A stretch of DNA of 64,000 bases from Methylobacter sp. (GCF_023227905.1 NZ_JALOCF010000012.1:37262-101261); one strand, 5' to 3'; numbered from the stretch's first letter, positions 26,638 to 36,102 are shown. Translations and numbers: made by a program. The notes: a model not told the origin generated them from the sequence alone.

Positions 26638-26775
26638 GTAGGGGGCGCATCGCGCCCCATTTACAAATACCAAAATGCCCCGATTATTTTAAACATTCCA
26701 ACGGACAAGCTATTTTTGATGGTCAAAATTCTCAGTATGTTTGGGCTCCGAAATGGGGCGCAATGCGCCCCCTAC
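26638..26775. repeat. REP doublet (REPIN/BIME) next to the RAYT gene
   Basis: Two 25-base REP units in inverted orientation, at 26638-26662 and 26751-26775. They match each other's complement at 24 of 25 positions. Each begins with GTAG and has a GGGGCGC/GCGCCCC hairpin with a three-base loop. A 5' GTAG foot plus hairpin is the known recognition pattern of RAYT transposases. The spacer is 88 bases. Confidence 0.88.
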
Positions 26776-27026
26776 CCGGCTTTTGTCATGTGTTCTTCGG
26801 TGAACAAGTGTTGGAGTGCCTAATACGGAATGCAATAAAAGTCCTCATCAGACTTCGATCCCCAGAGAACGATATTGAAGCCGGAACCAAATTTCTCCTT
26901 CAGCTGGTCAATTGTTCTCTTATTGAATCCCGTCCAACGATTCTTTGAATCTGCTTTGAGAACATAGTTATTTCCGCCGTTTGAGTGATTCAGAAATTGA
27001 TCTTTGATTTCCATACTCTTCTTCAT
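26772..27026 (-). pseudogene. Truncated hypothetical gene with an in-frame TAG
   Basis: The frame from ATG at 27026 (GAGGAGA directly upstream) reads MKKSMEIKDQFLNHSNGG and on to NIVLWGSKSDEDFYCIPY. A TAG (26820-26822) follows, then 15 more protein-like codons (ALQHLFTEEHMTKAG). A second TAG belongs to the GTAG foot of the adjacent REP unit. It looks like a gene that lost its 3' part to the REP and then acquired a stop. Such fragments resemble the start of nuclease-type proteins, but the family cannot be assigned. Confidence 0.6.
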
Positions 27027-27138
27027 TCTCCTCGGCGCGAAGCGTCAACCTAACAAGTTATTATCTGAACCTGGATAACATACAAATCACAAAAAACGGG
27101 GTCAAGTCTTGCACCGTGCATGACAATACAAACCCAAC

Positions 27139-27435
27139 TTAACTAACCCTCGTGAGCCAATATCCCGGACGCCGTCGATGATGGGCAAACGCCGTAATTT
27201 GTAATCCATCAGGAATTACCCGATAAAACACTGAATAAGGAAAACGCAATAGTCCGGTACAGCGAATCCCTGACGGATGAACTAACCGCCAAGCTTCCGG
27301 CCGCTCAATAATTAAGGCGATAATTCGTTCAAACTCATGAATAAGCGATTCCCCGAGTTTGGCTTGCTGCTCTTCATAAAAACGAACCGCCTCTATGTAT
27401 TCGGCTTCCGCCTCGGGCAGGAAACTATAGTTCAC
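27139..27435 (-). CDS. RelE/ParE-family toxin
   Basis: 98 residues, typical of the family. It shows the N-terminal helix pair (LPEAEAEYIEAVRFYEEQQA) and the C-terminal strands with conserved basic residues (LRFPYSVFYRVIPDG, then AFAHHRRRPGYW). ParE-type members inhibit gyrase and RelE types cleave mRNA; which one applies is not clear. The ATG overlaps the antitoxin stop by ATGA, the usual antitoxin-first order. Confidence 0.9.
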   Translation of the reverse strand: MNYSFLPEAEAEYIEAVRFYEEQQAKLGESLIHEFERIIALIIERPEAWRLVHPSGIRCTGLLRFPYSVFYRVIPDGLQITAFAHHRRRPGYWLTRVS

Positions 27436-27656
27436 CGGATCAACGCGCGTACTTTTTTTGCCACTTCCTCGCCGGGAATGGCCTGCACCCTGCCGGCATC
27501 AAATTCGGCAGCACGGTGCGCGGATGCATCACCCCATAAGCTGTCAAATTCGGACTCGGATATTTCTTCAAGGCTTAATAAAAGCCGCTTCGCCAACAAG
27601 GCTCTATCCTGAATGGGGAGGGAAAAAATTTCAGATTCAAGTTGTGAAAGATTCAT
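27432..27656 (-). CDS. Type II antitoxin (addiction module component, TIGR02574 type)
   Basis: 74 residues from the ATG at 27656: LSQLESEIFSLPIQDRALLA, then LSLEEISESEFDSLWGDASA and EVAKKVRALI. This is the pattern of small helical antitoxins that pair with ParE-like toxins. An in-frame start at 27689 would add 11 residues. Immediately upstream is a GTTCCC-type palindrome cluster, so the module lies between repeats. Confidence 0.85.
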   Translation of the reverse strand: MNLSQLESEIFSLPIQDRALLAKRLLLSLEEISESEFDSLWGDASAHRAAEFDAGRVQAIPGEEVAKKVRALIR

Positions 27657-27680
27657 TGTAGAAACTCTATCTATTGCGCT

Positions 27681-27906
27681 GGTTCCCAAGCTCCAGCTTG
27701 GGAACCCCAGTCCAGAAAGCTCTCGGCAACCGCTCCTGCGTCGCTTAAAGCGCCTACTTTTGGTGCTCTACCTCCTGCATAACCCACAGGGATGTGGGAA
27801 ATGCAGATATTGCAGGAGCAAATATCTGTCCATACAGTCGTAGCTTTCTATGTTTCGGGAAGCTGGAGCTTCCTACACTACGTTCCCAAGCTGGAGCTTG
27901 GGAACG
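27681..27906. repeat. Cluster of GTTCCCAAGC palindromes
   Basis: Three perfect or near-perfect palindromes: 27681-27706 (GGTTCCCAAGCTCCAGC and onward), 27858-27873 (GGAAGCTGGAGCTTCC) and 27881-27906 (CGTTCCCAAGCTGGAGC and onward). The 27744-27767 part also contains TAAAGCGCCTACTTTTGG, repeated inside the palindrome at 43281-43347. The cluster fills the gap between the antitoxin gene and sdhE. Confidence 0.85.
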
Positions 27907-27916
27907 AGCAATAATC

Positions 27917-28156
27917 TCAGTCTACATAAAAATTATGTATTTTCCCAACCAAAATCTTCATCTCTTCCGGCACTTCTACATCAACCATTAAAACTGCGGA
28001 CAGCTCATCATCCTCAAATCCCAACAACTCAACAAACAAAGCCCTCTCCCCCTGATCCGCTACCAAATACCCCGTTTCCAAATACCGGTTCAACAGCTTA
28101 TCCAGCTCCTTAGTCCCGCGCCGACATTGCCACCTTAACCTTGCCAGCTCGTCCAT
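27917..28156 (-). CDS. sdhE: SdhE (FAD assembly factor for succinate dehydrogenase)
   Basis: 79 residues from the ATG at 28156, which overlaps the sdhB stop as TGATG. It begins MDELARLRWQCRRGTKELD and contains the family's R-G-x-x-E/K-L-D signature. LLNRYLETGYLVADQGERAL and LLGFEDDEL follow, as in YgfY/SdhE. SdhE promotes covalent FAD attachment to SdhA. Its place as the last gene of sdhCDAB is common in proteobacteria. The surface motif RGTKE stands where many have RGMLE/RGMKE. Confidence 0.9.
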   Translation of the reverse strand: MDELARLRWQCRRGTKELDKLLNRYLETGYLVADQGERALFVELLGFEDDELSAVLMVDVEVPEEMKILVGKIHNFYVD

Positions 28157-28941
28157 CAGCCCAATTTTCTCTGCACCAACAGTTTCTTGGTTTCGGCAAT
28201 CGCCTTGGCCGGATTCAAGCCCTTGGGACAGGTGTCGGTGCAATTCATAATGGTATGGCAACGGTATAATTTAAACGGGTCTTCCAGTTCGTCCAGCCGT
28301 TCGCCGGTGTTTTCGTCTCGGCTGTCGACCAGCCAGCGGTAGGCTTGCAGCAGCACTGCAGGGCCCAGGTAACGCTCGCTGTTCCACCAGTAACTGGGGC
28401 AACTGGTCGAGCAACAGGCGCACAAGATGCAGTCGTATAAGCCATCCAGTTTTTCCCGGTCTTCTTTGCTTTGCAGACGCTCGGCATCGGCCGGGGGCGG
28501 GGTTTGGGTTTCTATCCACGGTTTAATCGAGGCGTATTGGGCAAAGAAATGGGTCGTATCGGGCACCAGGTCTTTAATGACTTGCAAATGCGGCAGCGGA
28601 TAAATTTTGATGGTGCCGGAATAGGAATCGATGGCTTTGGTGCAGGCTAGAGAGTTTTTCCCGTTGATGTTCATAGCACAGGAGCCGCACACGCCTTCGC
28701 GGCAGGAACGTCTAAAGGTTAAGGTGCTGTCGACTTCGTTCTTGATTTTCAGGATCGCGTCCAGCACCATCGGGCCGCAGCTGTCCATATCCAGCTCGAA
28801 GGCATCGATACGCGGGTTCTCGCCGGACTCGGGGTCCCAGCGATACACTTCAAAGCGGCGGATGTTGGTTGCTCCGACAGGCGCTTTAAAGGTTTTGCCT
28901 TCGATTAAAACCGAGTTTTTAGGCAGGGTAAATTCAGCCAT
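28156..28941 (-). CDS. sdhB: Succinate dehydrogenase iron-sulfur subunit SdhB
   Basis: 261 residues carrying three Fe-S clusters. The [2Fe-2S] site is SCREGVCGSCAMNINGKNS (Cys80, 85, 88) with Cys100. The [4Fe-4S] and [3Fe-4S] sites are CILCACCSTSCPSYWW (about 171-186) and CHTIMNCTDTCPKGLNP. It moves electrons from FADH2 in SdhA to ubiquinone. Start and stop both share bases with their neighbours (TGATG), so translation is tightly coupled. Confidence 0.98.
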   Translation of the reverse strand: MAEFTLPKNSVLIEGKTFKAPVGATNIRRFEVYRWDPESGENPRIDAFELDMDSCGPMVLDAILKIKNEVDSTLTFRRSCREGVCGSCAMNINGKNSLACTKAIDSYSGTIKIYPLPHLQVIKDLVPDTTHFFAQYASIKPWIETQTPPPADAERLQSKEDREKLDGLYDCILCACCSTSCPSYWWNSERYLGPAVLLQAYRWLVDSRDENTGERLDELEDPFKLYRCHTIMNCTDTCPKGLNPAKAIAETKKLLVQRKLG

Positions 28942-30725
28942 CAGTACACCCTCTCTTTCGGTGGAATTACGTCGACGTCATCGGTTAATGTGTACATGTG
29001 TACCGGCCTGTAATCGATTTTAACTTGATCATCGCTTAGCCAGGTCAGGGTATGCTTCAACCAGTTTTCGTCATCGCGGTTCGGGTAATCTTCCCGTGCA
29101 TGGCCGCCCCGGCTTTCGGTGCGGTTGCCTGCCGCGTTGATCGCTACGGTAGCTTGGCTTAAAAGGTTGTCCAACTCCAGCGTTTCAACCAGATCGGTAT
29201 TCCAGATTAAGGATTTATCCGTCACGTTGACGTCGGCAAAGGTTTTCCTGACTTCGGCCATCATGTTGATACCTTCGGTCAGCGTCGAGCCGGTTCTGAA
29301 CACCGCCGCTTTGGCTTGCATGACTTTTTGCATATCCAGGCGAATGTCGGCGGTGCTGCGGTTGCCCTTGGCATTACGGATTTTATCGAAGCGGGCGATG
29401 GCTTTATCGCAGGCATTGCTCGCCAACGGTTTTTGCCTTGATCCGGGCTTGATCAGTTCGGCGCAACGTATCGCGGCGGAGCGGCCGAACACCACCAGAT
29501 CGAGCAGCGAGTTTGACCCCAGGCGATTCGCGCCATGCACGGAAACGCAGGCCGCTTCGCCGATCGCCATCAGGCCCGGCACAACCGCATCGGGGTCGCC
29601 GTCTTTCAAAGTCACGACTTCGGCTTTGTAATTGGTTGGAATGCCGCCCATGTTGTAATGCACGGTCGGCAACACCGGAATCGGCTGTTTGGTGATGTCG
29701 ACATTGGCAAAAATCTTCGACGTTTCGGAAATACCCGGCAAACGCTCGTGGATAATCGCCGGATCAAGATGTTCGATGTGCAGATAAATATGATCTTTAA
29801 GCGGTCCTACGCCGCGGCCTTCATGGATTTCAATGGTCATCGCGCGGCTAACCACGTCGCGCGACGCCAAATCCTTCGCTGACGGAGCATAACGTTCCAT
29901 GAAACGCTCGCCTTCGGAGTTGGTCAGGTAGCCGCCCTCGCCTCTTACGCCTTCGGTAATCAAACAGCCCGCGCCGTAAATGCCGGTCGGATGAAACTGG
30001 ATGAACTCCATATCCTGCAACGGCAATCCGGCGCGCAATACCATCGCGTTGCCGTCGCCGGTCACGGTATGCGCCGAAGTGCAGGAAAAAAACGTGCGCC
30101 CGTAACCGCCGGTCGCCAGTACGGTCATTTGGGACTTGAATAAATGCAGCGAGCCGTCATCCAGGCACCAGGCCAATACGCCGCGGCATTCGCCGTCTTC
30201 CATAATCAAGTCCAGCGCGATGTATTCGACGAAAAACTCGGCTTTATGCTTTAACGACTGCTGGTACAGGGTATGCAATATCGCATGGCCGGTTTTGTCG
30301 GCCGCCGCGCAGGTGCGTTGCGCCAAGCCTGTGCCGTAATGCGTGGTCATGCCGCCGAATGCTCGCTGGTAGATTTTGCCATCGCTGGTGCGGGAGAACG
30401 GCACGCCGTAATGCTCCAACTCGATCACGGCGGGAATGGCTTCGCGGCACATGTATTCAATCGCGTCCTGATCGCCCAGCCAATCGGAGCCTTTGACGGT
30501 GTCGTACATATGAAAACGCCAGTCGTCTTCGCCCATATTGCCCAGCGCCGCGCTGATGCCGCCCTGCGCGGCGACGGTATGACTGCGGGTTGGAAAGACT
30601 TTAGTGATGCAGGCGGTTTTCAGGCCTTTTTCCGCCATGCCCAAGGTAGCGCGAAGACCGGCGCCGCCCGCGCCCACCACCACTACATCGTAAGCATGTT
30701 CAATAATTTTGTAAGCTGCTGCCAT
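28941..30725 (-). CDS. sdhA: Succinate dehydrogenase flavoprotein subunit SdhA
   Basis: 594 residues, the usual length. The FAD-binding start is VVVVGAGGAGLRATLGMAEK. The covalent flavin His lies in TRSHTVAAQGGISAALGN. Catalytic-region motifs are HPTGIYGAGCLITEGVRGEG and the succinate-binding HGANRLGSNSLLDLVVFG. It oxidises succinate to fumarate in the TCA cycle at the inner membrane. Three bases separate it from sdhD. Confidence 0.98.
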   Translation of the reverse strand: MAAAYKIIEHAYDVVVVGAGGAGLRATLGMAEKGLKTACITKVFPTRSHTVAAQGGISAALGNMGEDDWRFHMYDTVKGSDWLGDQDAIEYMCREAIPAVIELEHYGVPFSRTSDGKIYQRAFGGMTTHYGTGLAQRTCAAADKTGHAILHTLYQQSLKHKAEFFVEYIALDLIMEDGECRGVLAWCLDDGSLHLFKSQMTVLATGGYGRTFFSCTSAHTVTGDGNAMVLRAGLPLQDMEFIQFHPTGIYGAGCLITEGVRGEGGYLTNSEGERFMERYAPSAKDLASRDVVSRAMTIEIHEGRGVGPLKDHIYLHIEHLDPAIIHERLPGISETSKIFANVDITKQPIPVLPTVHYNMGGIPTNYKAEVVTLKDGDPDAVVPGLMAIGEAACVSVHGANRLGSNSLLDLVVFGRSAAIRCAELIKPGSRQKPLASNACDKAIARFDKIRNAKGNRSTADIRLDMQKVMQAKAAVFRTGSTLTEGINMMAEVRKTFADVNVTDKSLIWNTDLVETLELDNLLSQATVAINAAGNRTESRGGHAREDYPNRDDENWLKHTLTWLSDDQVKIDYRPVHMYTLTDDVDVIPPKERVY

Positions 30726-30728
30726 GAA

Positions 30729-31109
30729 TCACCCTATCGATACAACGCGAAACACGGCCAATAAAGCCGTAAGCGCCAAAAACAAGAAAGCCAGGTTGAC
30801 GGCCCAGATTGAGATGATCTTGGGGCCTTCGGCGGCTATGTAATCTTCAATCACCACCTGCAAGCCCAACGCAGCGTGGTAAAAAGCGGCGATGATCCAG
30901 GCTATGATGCAAATGGTATTAACAGGCGACACTAACCAATCTAAGGTTTGCTGATAGGGAGCCGTCATGCTCAAGCCCAGAAATTTGATCAGCCAAAAGG
31001 TCAACGGAACCAGAGCCGCGGCGGTAATGCGCTGCATCCACCAGTGGCCCGTTCCGCTTTTGGCAGAACCCAAGCCCTTAGCCCTGGATAAAGGCGTTCT
31101 ATAATCCAT
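30729..31109 (-). CDS. sdhD: Succinate dehydrogenase membrane anchor SdhD
   Basis: 126 residues with three TM segments (about 30-47, 63-84, 99-122). The haem-ligand region YHAALGLQVVIEDYI in TM2 is conserved. It overlaps the end of sdhC by 11 bases. Together with SdhC it holds haem b and the ubiquinone site. Confidence 0.93.
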   Translation of the reverse strand: MDYRTPLSRAKGLGSAKSGTGHWWMQRITAAALVPLTFWLIKFLGLSMTAPYQQTLDWLVSPVNTICIIAWIIAAFYHAALGLQVVIEDYIAAEGPKIISIWAVNLAFLFLALTALLAVFRVVSIG

Positions 31110-31488
31110 AATGCCCCCATATGAAAGTCATCAACGTCAGCACCAACGAAGCCGCCAGCTCAATCATGGCGTATCGGTTTAGCGTTTCAAGTTCAAAGCT
31201 GTTGCCGGTATCCCAAATCAAATGGCGGATACCGTGGCACAGGTGGAAAAACAGCGCGTAGATGAAGCCCCAAACTACCAGCTTGAACAGCCATTGGTTC
31301 ATAACTGTCTGCATTGTGTCGTATGACTCGCCGCCGCCCGCCAGCGCTGAAATAACATAAACAAATAAGACCAAACCGGCTGAGAGCATAACGCCGGTCA
31401 TGCGGTGAGTGATGGAAATAATGCCTGTTAAAGGCAATCTGTAGACTTGCAGGTGCGGGGACGTAGGTCTGTTAGTGTTTATCGCCAT
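31099..31488 (-). CDS. sdhC: Succinate dehydrogenase cytochrome b556 subunit SdhC
   Basis: 129 residues with three TM segments. The N-terminal signature NRPTSPHLQVYRLPLTGIIS and the S-x-x-H-R-x-TG block (SITHRMTGV) are typical. The haem ligand lies in HLCHGIRHLIWDTG. First gene of sdhCDAB-sdhE; the promoter must lie in 31489-31774, where no repeat or clear operator was seen. Confidence 0.94.
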   Translation of the reverse strand: MAINTNRPTSPHLQVYRLPLTGIISITHRMTGVMLSAGLVLFVYVISALAGGGESYDTMQTVMNQWLFKLVVWGFIYALFFHLCHGIRHLIWDTGNSFELETLNRYAMIELAASLVLTLMTFIWGHYGL

Positions 31489-31774
31489 AATGTTATCCCG
31501 TTATTATGTTTAGCCAATAGGCTTCCAAATCAAAATTCGATGCAATAACCGCAGCAGGAAGAAGGCTCCGGTTTTTTTAACCTTTTTTGCCCGTTGCGGC
31601 AAACTCTGACTCTTAAGCAACATCACCACGAGCATCAGCTGAATTAGTTTTACCACATATTGCAAATGCCCGCTAAGGTAAAAAACCGTAATTTATAACC
31701 GGCGAATTGAAAATCATAGACCTAAAAATACCGCCGCTTTCTTCAAATAGATATTGAAGTAGCTGCGGTAAGAA

Positions 31775-34700
31775 TCACTCTTCCTTGTTAATCAAAAAAT
31801 AAACCACCGGTATCACCAGCAGAGAAAACAAAGTCGAGGCAAAAATTCCGAAAATAAAACTCCAGGCCAGCCCCGAAAAGATTGGGTCCAGGATAATCAC
31901 AAACGCGCCGAACATCGCCGCTCCGGCTGTCAGGAATATCGGCCGCAGGCGAATCGCACCGGCTTCAATCAAAGCGTCTGCCAGCGTCACATCGGCACGG
32001 GCGCGGATGCGTTCGATAAAATCGATCAAAATAATTGAGTTGCGCACCACGATACCGGCCAATGCAATCATGCCGATCATTGCCGTGGCGGTGAAATAGA
32101 TCGGGTTCGGATAACCGGCGACAGGCGCAGCAAACAGATTGAGCACCCAGAAGCCCGGCATGATGCCGATAACAGTCAGCGGGATGGCGATCATCATCAC
32201 CAACGGCACGCTCAACGATCCGGTTTGCCCAACCAGCAAGATATAGATCATTACCAAAGCGGCGGCAAAGGCCAAGCCAAGATCGCGAAATACATCGACA
32301 GTGATTTTCCATTCGCCCTCGCCTGCCAGTTCGGCGGTATAGCCTTGCGGCAATGGACGTTCGTCAAACACGTCATTTAAATCGAAAACCGCTTCCACCG
32401 GGCTGCGTCCGGCCATTCCGGCAATCACATAGTTCACCCGTTGCAGGTTCTTGTGAAAGATAGGCTGGTCTTCGGTTTCTATATTGGCGCTGCCCAGTTC
32501 GCTTAACGGCATCAAATCGCCCTGTCCGGTTTTAACGCGCAAGGCCAATAAATCGGCAACAGACGAGCGAAGCGCACGAGGCAGTTGCAAAGTAATTTCC
32601 AGCGGTTGGCGTTCGCTGTCTATATGCACAATGCCGACCGTCTGGCCTGCGGCCGCAATACGCAGGGTTTGGGCGACTTGCTCGACACTGACGCCGGATA
32701 GCGCAGCTTTCTCCCGGTTCAGGTGAAAATGCACTTTTTCATGTTGCGCTTCGGAATAATCATCGACATCGACCACGCCTTCGGTTTTTTCCATATCGGC
32801 CCTGACGCGCTTGGAGACCGCGACCAAATCGCCGATGCTCGCTTCCGGCGGACCGTAGATTTCGGCGACCAGATCGGAAAGCACCGGCGGTCCCGGCGGG
32901 ATTTCCGTAATCTTAAGATTTACGCCGTATTGCTTGCCTATCCGTTCTATTTCGGGCCGAATGCGCAACGCGATTTCGTGCGATTGCTGCTCGCGCCGGT
33001 CTTTAGCTAATAAATTAATCCTGACTTCACCGACATGACCGCCGCTACGCAAATAATAATGCCGAACCATGCCGTTAAAATCCATCGGTGCGGCTAGACC
33101 CGTATAAGTTTGATAATCGGTGACTTCATTGACGGTAGCCAAATAGCTACCCAGCGCCCGAGCGACTTCATCGGTTTGTTCCAGCGTCGAACCGCGCGGC
33201 ATATCGATGATGATTTGCAGCTCGTTTTTATTGTCGAACGGCAATAATTTCAGCGGCACGGCGCGGGTCACAGCCAGCAAGGTCGAAGCCACAAAGGCTA
33301 TCAATACAATCAGCAAGAATAATTTGGCGCGCCCGGTAGTTTCAAGTAAAGGCCCGAGTGCCGCGCGATAAGCTCGATAGATGTACGTCTGTTTGAGCTC
33401 TAGCGGCGCTTCTTCGCTGTGATTATGATATTCGCTTTGCAGCAGTTTGAAACTGGCCCAGGGCGTTACGGTAAACGCAACGATCAACGAAACGATCATC
33501 GCGATCGGCACGTTAAACGCCATCGGCGCCATGTACGGCCCCATCATGCCGGTGATAAAAAACATCGGCAGGAACGACACGATTACCGTGAACGTCGCCA
33601 GAATAGTCGGCGGCCTGACTTCATCAACTGCCGTCAACAGTGCTTGCAGCGGCGATTCTTTGCGTAATTTATAATGCCTGTGAATATTTTCGACATCGAC
33701 AATCGGGTCGTCGACCAGCAGGCCCAATGCCAGGATTAACGCAAACAAGGTAACGCGGTTGATCGTGTAACCGGAGATATAATCCAGCAACAAAGTCAGC
33801 GCCAAGGTCATCGGTACGGCAATCGACACGATGAACGACTCTTTCAGCCCCAGCGAAAAAGCCAGCAATACCACGATAATCACGACAGCAAAACTCAAAT
33901 GCTTAACCAGTTCGTTAACCTTGTGGTTGGCTGTTTCACCGTAATCGCGGCTGACGCTCATCAAGATATCATCGGGAATCAACGTGCCGTGCAATTTTTC
34001 TGCGGTCGCGATAACGGCTTCGGCGACATCCACGGCATTACTGCCTTTACGTTTGGCGACGGCAAGAGTAACCATCTGACGCTCTTGCCCAACTTGCGGC
34101 TGGTTGCCGGCGGCTTTGCCGATAGTCGGCATCTCATCGACAGCAGGGCCAAAGCCGATACGGGTGTAATGATCAACATCGGCCGGGCCGTCTTCAATCC
34201 GCGCGACATCGCGCAGGTAAACAGGCCGCCCGGCAACGCTTTTAATGACGGTCGCTCCCACTTCTGCCGACGACTCAAAATGCGGCCCGGCTTCCAGCAG
34301 GATTTCACGGTTGCCGCGCTCAATGCTGCCGACTTGCAGATTGACATTGGCACTGGACAGCGCTTGGGTAATTTCAAGCAAAGTTACGCCATGCGCGGCC
34401 AGCGCGGCAGGGTTGGCATAAATCGATACACGCCGCGGCTCGCCGCCGACAACCCAGCTTTTACCGACATCGCCGACGCTTCTCAAGGAAATAATCAGCT
34501 CATCGGCGATACGGCGCAAGGCCATCGAATCGTAACTATCGTTCTGCGCCGAAAGCGTCAGCAACACAATGGGGACGTCATCGATTTCAACCGGCGACAC
34601 TTTCCAGTGCGTTACGCCCGGCGGAATCAGGTTCTGGTTGGACATCATCCTGTCCCAGGTCTTGACCAGACTGTCTTCAGAATCCTGACCGACAAAATAA

Positions 34701-35020
34701 CGCACAGTCACCACCGCAGCGCCCGGCCTGGAAATGGAATACACATATTCCACGCCTTCAATCTGTTTGAGCAGGACCTCCAGCGGCGTGGCAACCAGCT
34801 TTTCAACTTCTTCACTGGAAGCGCCCGGATATTCAACCAGCACATCCATAACCGGCACGACTATTTGCGGATCTTCTTCACGGGGCGTCAGGATCAGCGC
34901 CGCCGCTCCTGCCAACAGCGAGATGATCAGGAACAGTATCGACAACTGGGAAGTGGTAAAAACCTCGACAATTCGGGTTGTCAATCCACGCTTGGGGCTT
35001 TCATTGTGCAGGCTGTCCAT
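31775..35020 (-). CDS. RND-family efflux permease (AcrB/HAE1-like)
   Basis: 1081 residues, 12 TM segments with two large periplasmic loops. The N-terminus ends TM1 with LAGAAALILTPREEDPQIVV. The proton-relay Asp pair is kept in TM4 (LGLLVDDPIVDVENIHRHYK). The second half ends with the TM11-12 block GIVVRNSIILIDFIERIRAR. The sequence ILTPREEDPQI and the early loop VEYPGASSEEVEKLVATPLE match the group of RND pumps that includes many uncharacterised permeases with no clear drug or metal preference. The start overlaps the adaptor stop as TAATG. Third gene of a TolC-adaptor-pump transcript. The substrate is unknown. Confidence 0.95.
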   Translation of the reverse strand: MDSLHNESPKRGLTTRIVEVFTTSQLSILFLIISLLAGAAALILTPREEDPQIVVPVMDVLVEYPGASSEEVEKLVATPLEVLLKQIEGVEYVYSISRPGAAVVTVRYFVGQDSEDSLVKTWDRMMSNQNLIPPGVTHWKVSPVEIDDVPIVLLTLSAQNDSYDSMALRRIADELIISLRSVGDVGKSWVVGGEPRRVSIYANPAALAAHGVTLLEITQALSSANVNLQVGSIERGNREILLEAGPHFESSAEVGATVIKSVAGRPVYLRDVARIEDGPADVDHYTRIGFGPAVDEMPTIGKAAGNQPQVGQERQMVTLAVAKRKGSNAVDVAEAVIATAEKLHGTLIPDDILMSVSRDYGETANHKVNELVKHLSFAVVIIVVLLAFSLGLKESFIVSIAVPMTLALTLLLDYISGYTINRVTLFALILALGLLVDDPIVDVENIHRHYKLRKESPLQALLTAVDEVRPPTILATFTVIVSFLPMFFITGMMGPYMAPMAFNVPIAMIVSLIVAFTVTPWASFKLLQSEYHNHSEEAPLELKQTYIYRAYRAALGPLLETTGRAKLFLLIVLIAFVASTLLAVTRAVPLKLLPFDNKNELQIIIDMPRGSTLEQTDEVARALGSYLATVNEVTDYQTYTGLAAPMDFNGMVRHYYLRSGGHVGEVRINLLAKDRREQQSHEIALRIRPEIERIGKQYGVNLKITEIPPGPPVLSDLVAEIYGPPEASIGDLVAVSKRVRADMEKTEGVVDVDDYSEAQHEKVHFHLNREKAALSGVSVEQVAQTLRIAAAGQTVGIVHIDSERQPLEITLQLPRALRSSVADLLALRVKTGQGDLMPLSELGSANIETEDQPIFHKNLQRVNYVIAGMAGRSPVEAVFDLNDVFDERPLPQGYTAELAGEGEWKITVDVFRDLGLAFAAALVMIYILLVGQTGSLSVPLVMMIAIPLTVIGIMPGFWVLNLFAAPVAGYPNPIYFTATAMIGMIALAGIVVRNSIILIDFIERIRARADVTLADALIEAGAIRLRPIFLTAGAAMFGAFVIILDPIFSGLAWSFIFGIFASTLFSLLVIPVVYFLINKEE

Positions 35021-36102
35021 TATTGGGCCTGCTGCGGATGGGTTATAACGGTTTCACCGGCGTGCAAGCCGGAAATGACTTCAACTTGGTCGCCAAAGCT
35101 CTTGCCGGTCCTGATATGGCGCGTCAGTTGTCTCCCATCCGACAAGACCTTGACGATCTCCAGTTGGCCGATATGTTGCACAGCGCTGGCAGGAATCAAT
35201 AACGCTTCGTGCTGGCCGCAAGCTTGTTCCAGCCAGCCGAAATAGCCCGGTTGCAGGCCTTCGATGGCAGGCAGCGCGACCTTGATCAGCTGGGTGCGTG
35301 TTTGCGGGTCAACTTCGGGGCTGATCTCGTCAATCTGCGCTTGGGTGGTTACGTCCAGCGTATCGATGCGCACCTTAACATCCATGCCGATGCTGTAACG
35401 TCCGGCGCAAGTGTTCGGCACGTCGGCTTCAAGCCTTAGTCCTTGGGGTGTTTGCAAGGTCACTACAGGGACGCCGGGCAGCGCCATGTCGCCGGGTTCC
35501 TTAAGGCGCTTAACAACGATGCCGTCAAAAGGGGCGACTAAATGCGTATCAGATAGATGAGTCCTGATTTCAGTGATCACGCTGTTTGCCTGACTCACAG
35601 CGGCTTGAGCCTCTTTTGCCCTGGCGACTGCGGCATCAAAACTTTCCCGGGTTGCCGCCTCTTTACCGTACAAGCTGCGGGTGCGCTGTTCGTCCGCCTG
35701 GGCGCGGCTTGCCTGGGCCTTGGCACTGGCAAGTGCCGCTAGGGCTGCATTCTCCTGAGCCTTAACGTCGCGTTCGTCGAGCAGGGCGATTGCATCGCCT
35801 TTTTTGACTTTATCGCCCGCATTGACCTTGATCTCAAGAATCCGTGCGGTCATTTTTGGTGCAATATTGGCAACGGTTCTCGACTTTACCGTGCCGGGCC
35901 AGGCCAGAATATCGTCAATCTGCCTCTTTTCAACAACCGCTGTGTTGCTGGGCGGGTTTGAATCGCCAGCCTGCGGGCTTTGTCCGGGCGGCACTTTGCT
36001 GACAAAACTGCCCTGCATATAAAGCAGTAATAAAATCAAGGCTAAAACAGCTGCGGAAATAGCAAGGATTTTATTAGTATTTTTAGATTCGGTCACTGAC
36101 AT
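35020..36102 (-). CDS. RND periplasmic adaptor (MFP)
   Basis: 360 residues. An N-terminal anchor helix (ILAISAAVLALILLLLYMQG) comes first. A lipoyl half-motif (VNAGDKVKKGDAIALLDERD) follows. An alpha-hairpin rich in Ala/Gln (about 110-165) comes next. The second lipoyl half (HLVAPFDGIVVKRLKEPGDM) leads into beta-barrel and membrane-proximal domains. It bridges pump and outer-membrane channel. It shares one base with the pump start. Between it and the upstream TolC gene is a 300-bp gap with a nested palindrome. Confidence 0.94.
   Translation of the reverse strand: MSVTESKNTNKILAISAAVLALILLLLYMQGSFVSKVPPGQSPQAGDSNPPSNTAVVEKRQIDDILAWPGTVKSRTVANIAPKMTARILEIKVNAGDKVKKGDAIALLDERDVKAQENAALAALASAKAQASRAQADEQRTRSLYGKEAATRESFDAAVARAKEAQAAVSQANSVITEIRTHLSDTHLVAPFDGIVVKRLKEPGDMALPGVPVVTLQTPQGLRLEADVPNTCAGRYSIGMDVKVRIDTLDVTTQAQIDEISPEVDPQTRTQLIKVALPAIEGLQPGYFGWLEQACGQHEALLIPASAVQHIGQLEIVKVLSDGRQLTRHIRTGKSFGDQVEVISGLHAGETVITHPQQAQ

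Noticed and set aside
33899..35245. 448-residue plus-strand open frame
   Set aside because: Lies opposite the RND pump and adaptor genes, which are clear families. The frame has no domain and is a by-product of their codon use.
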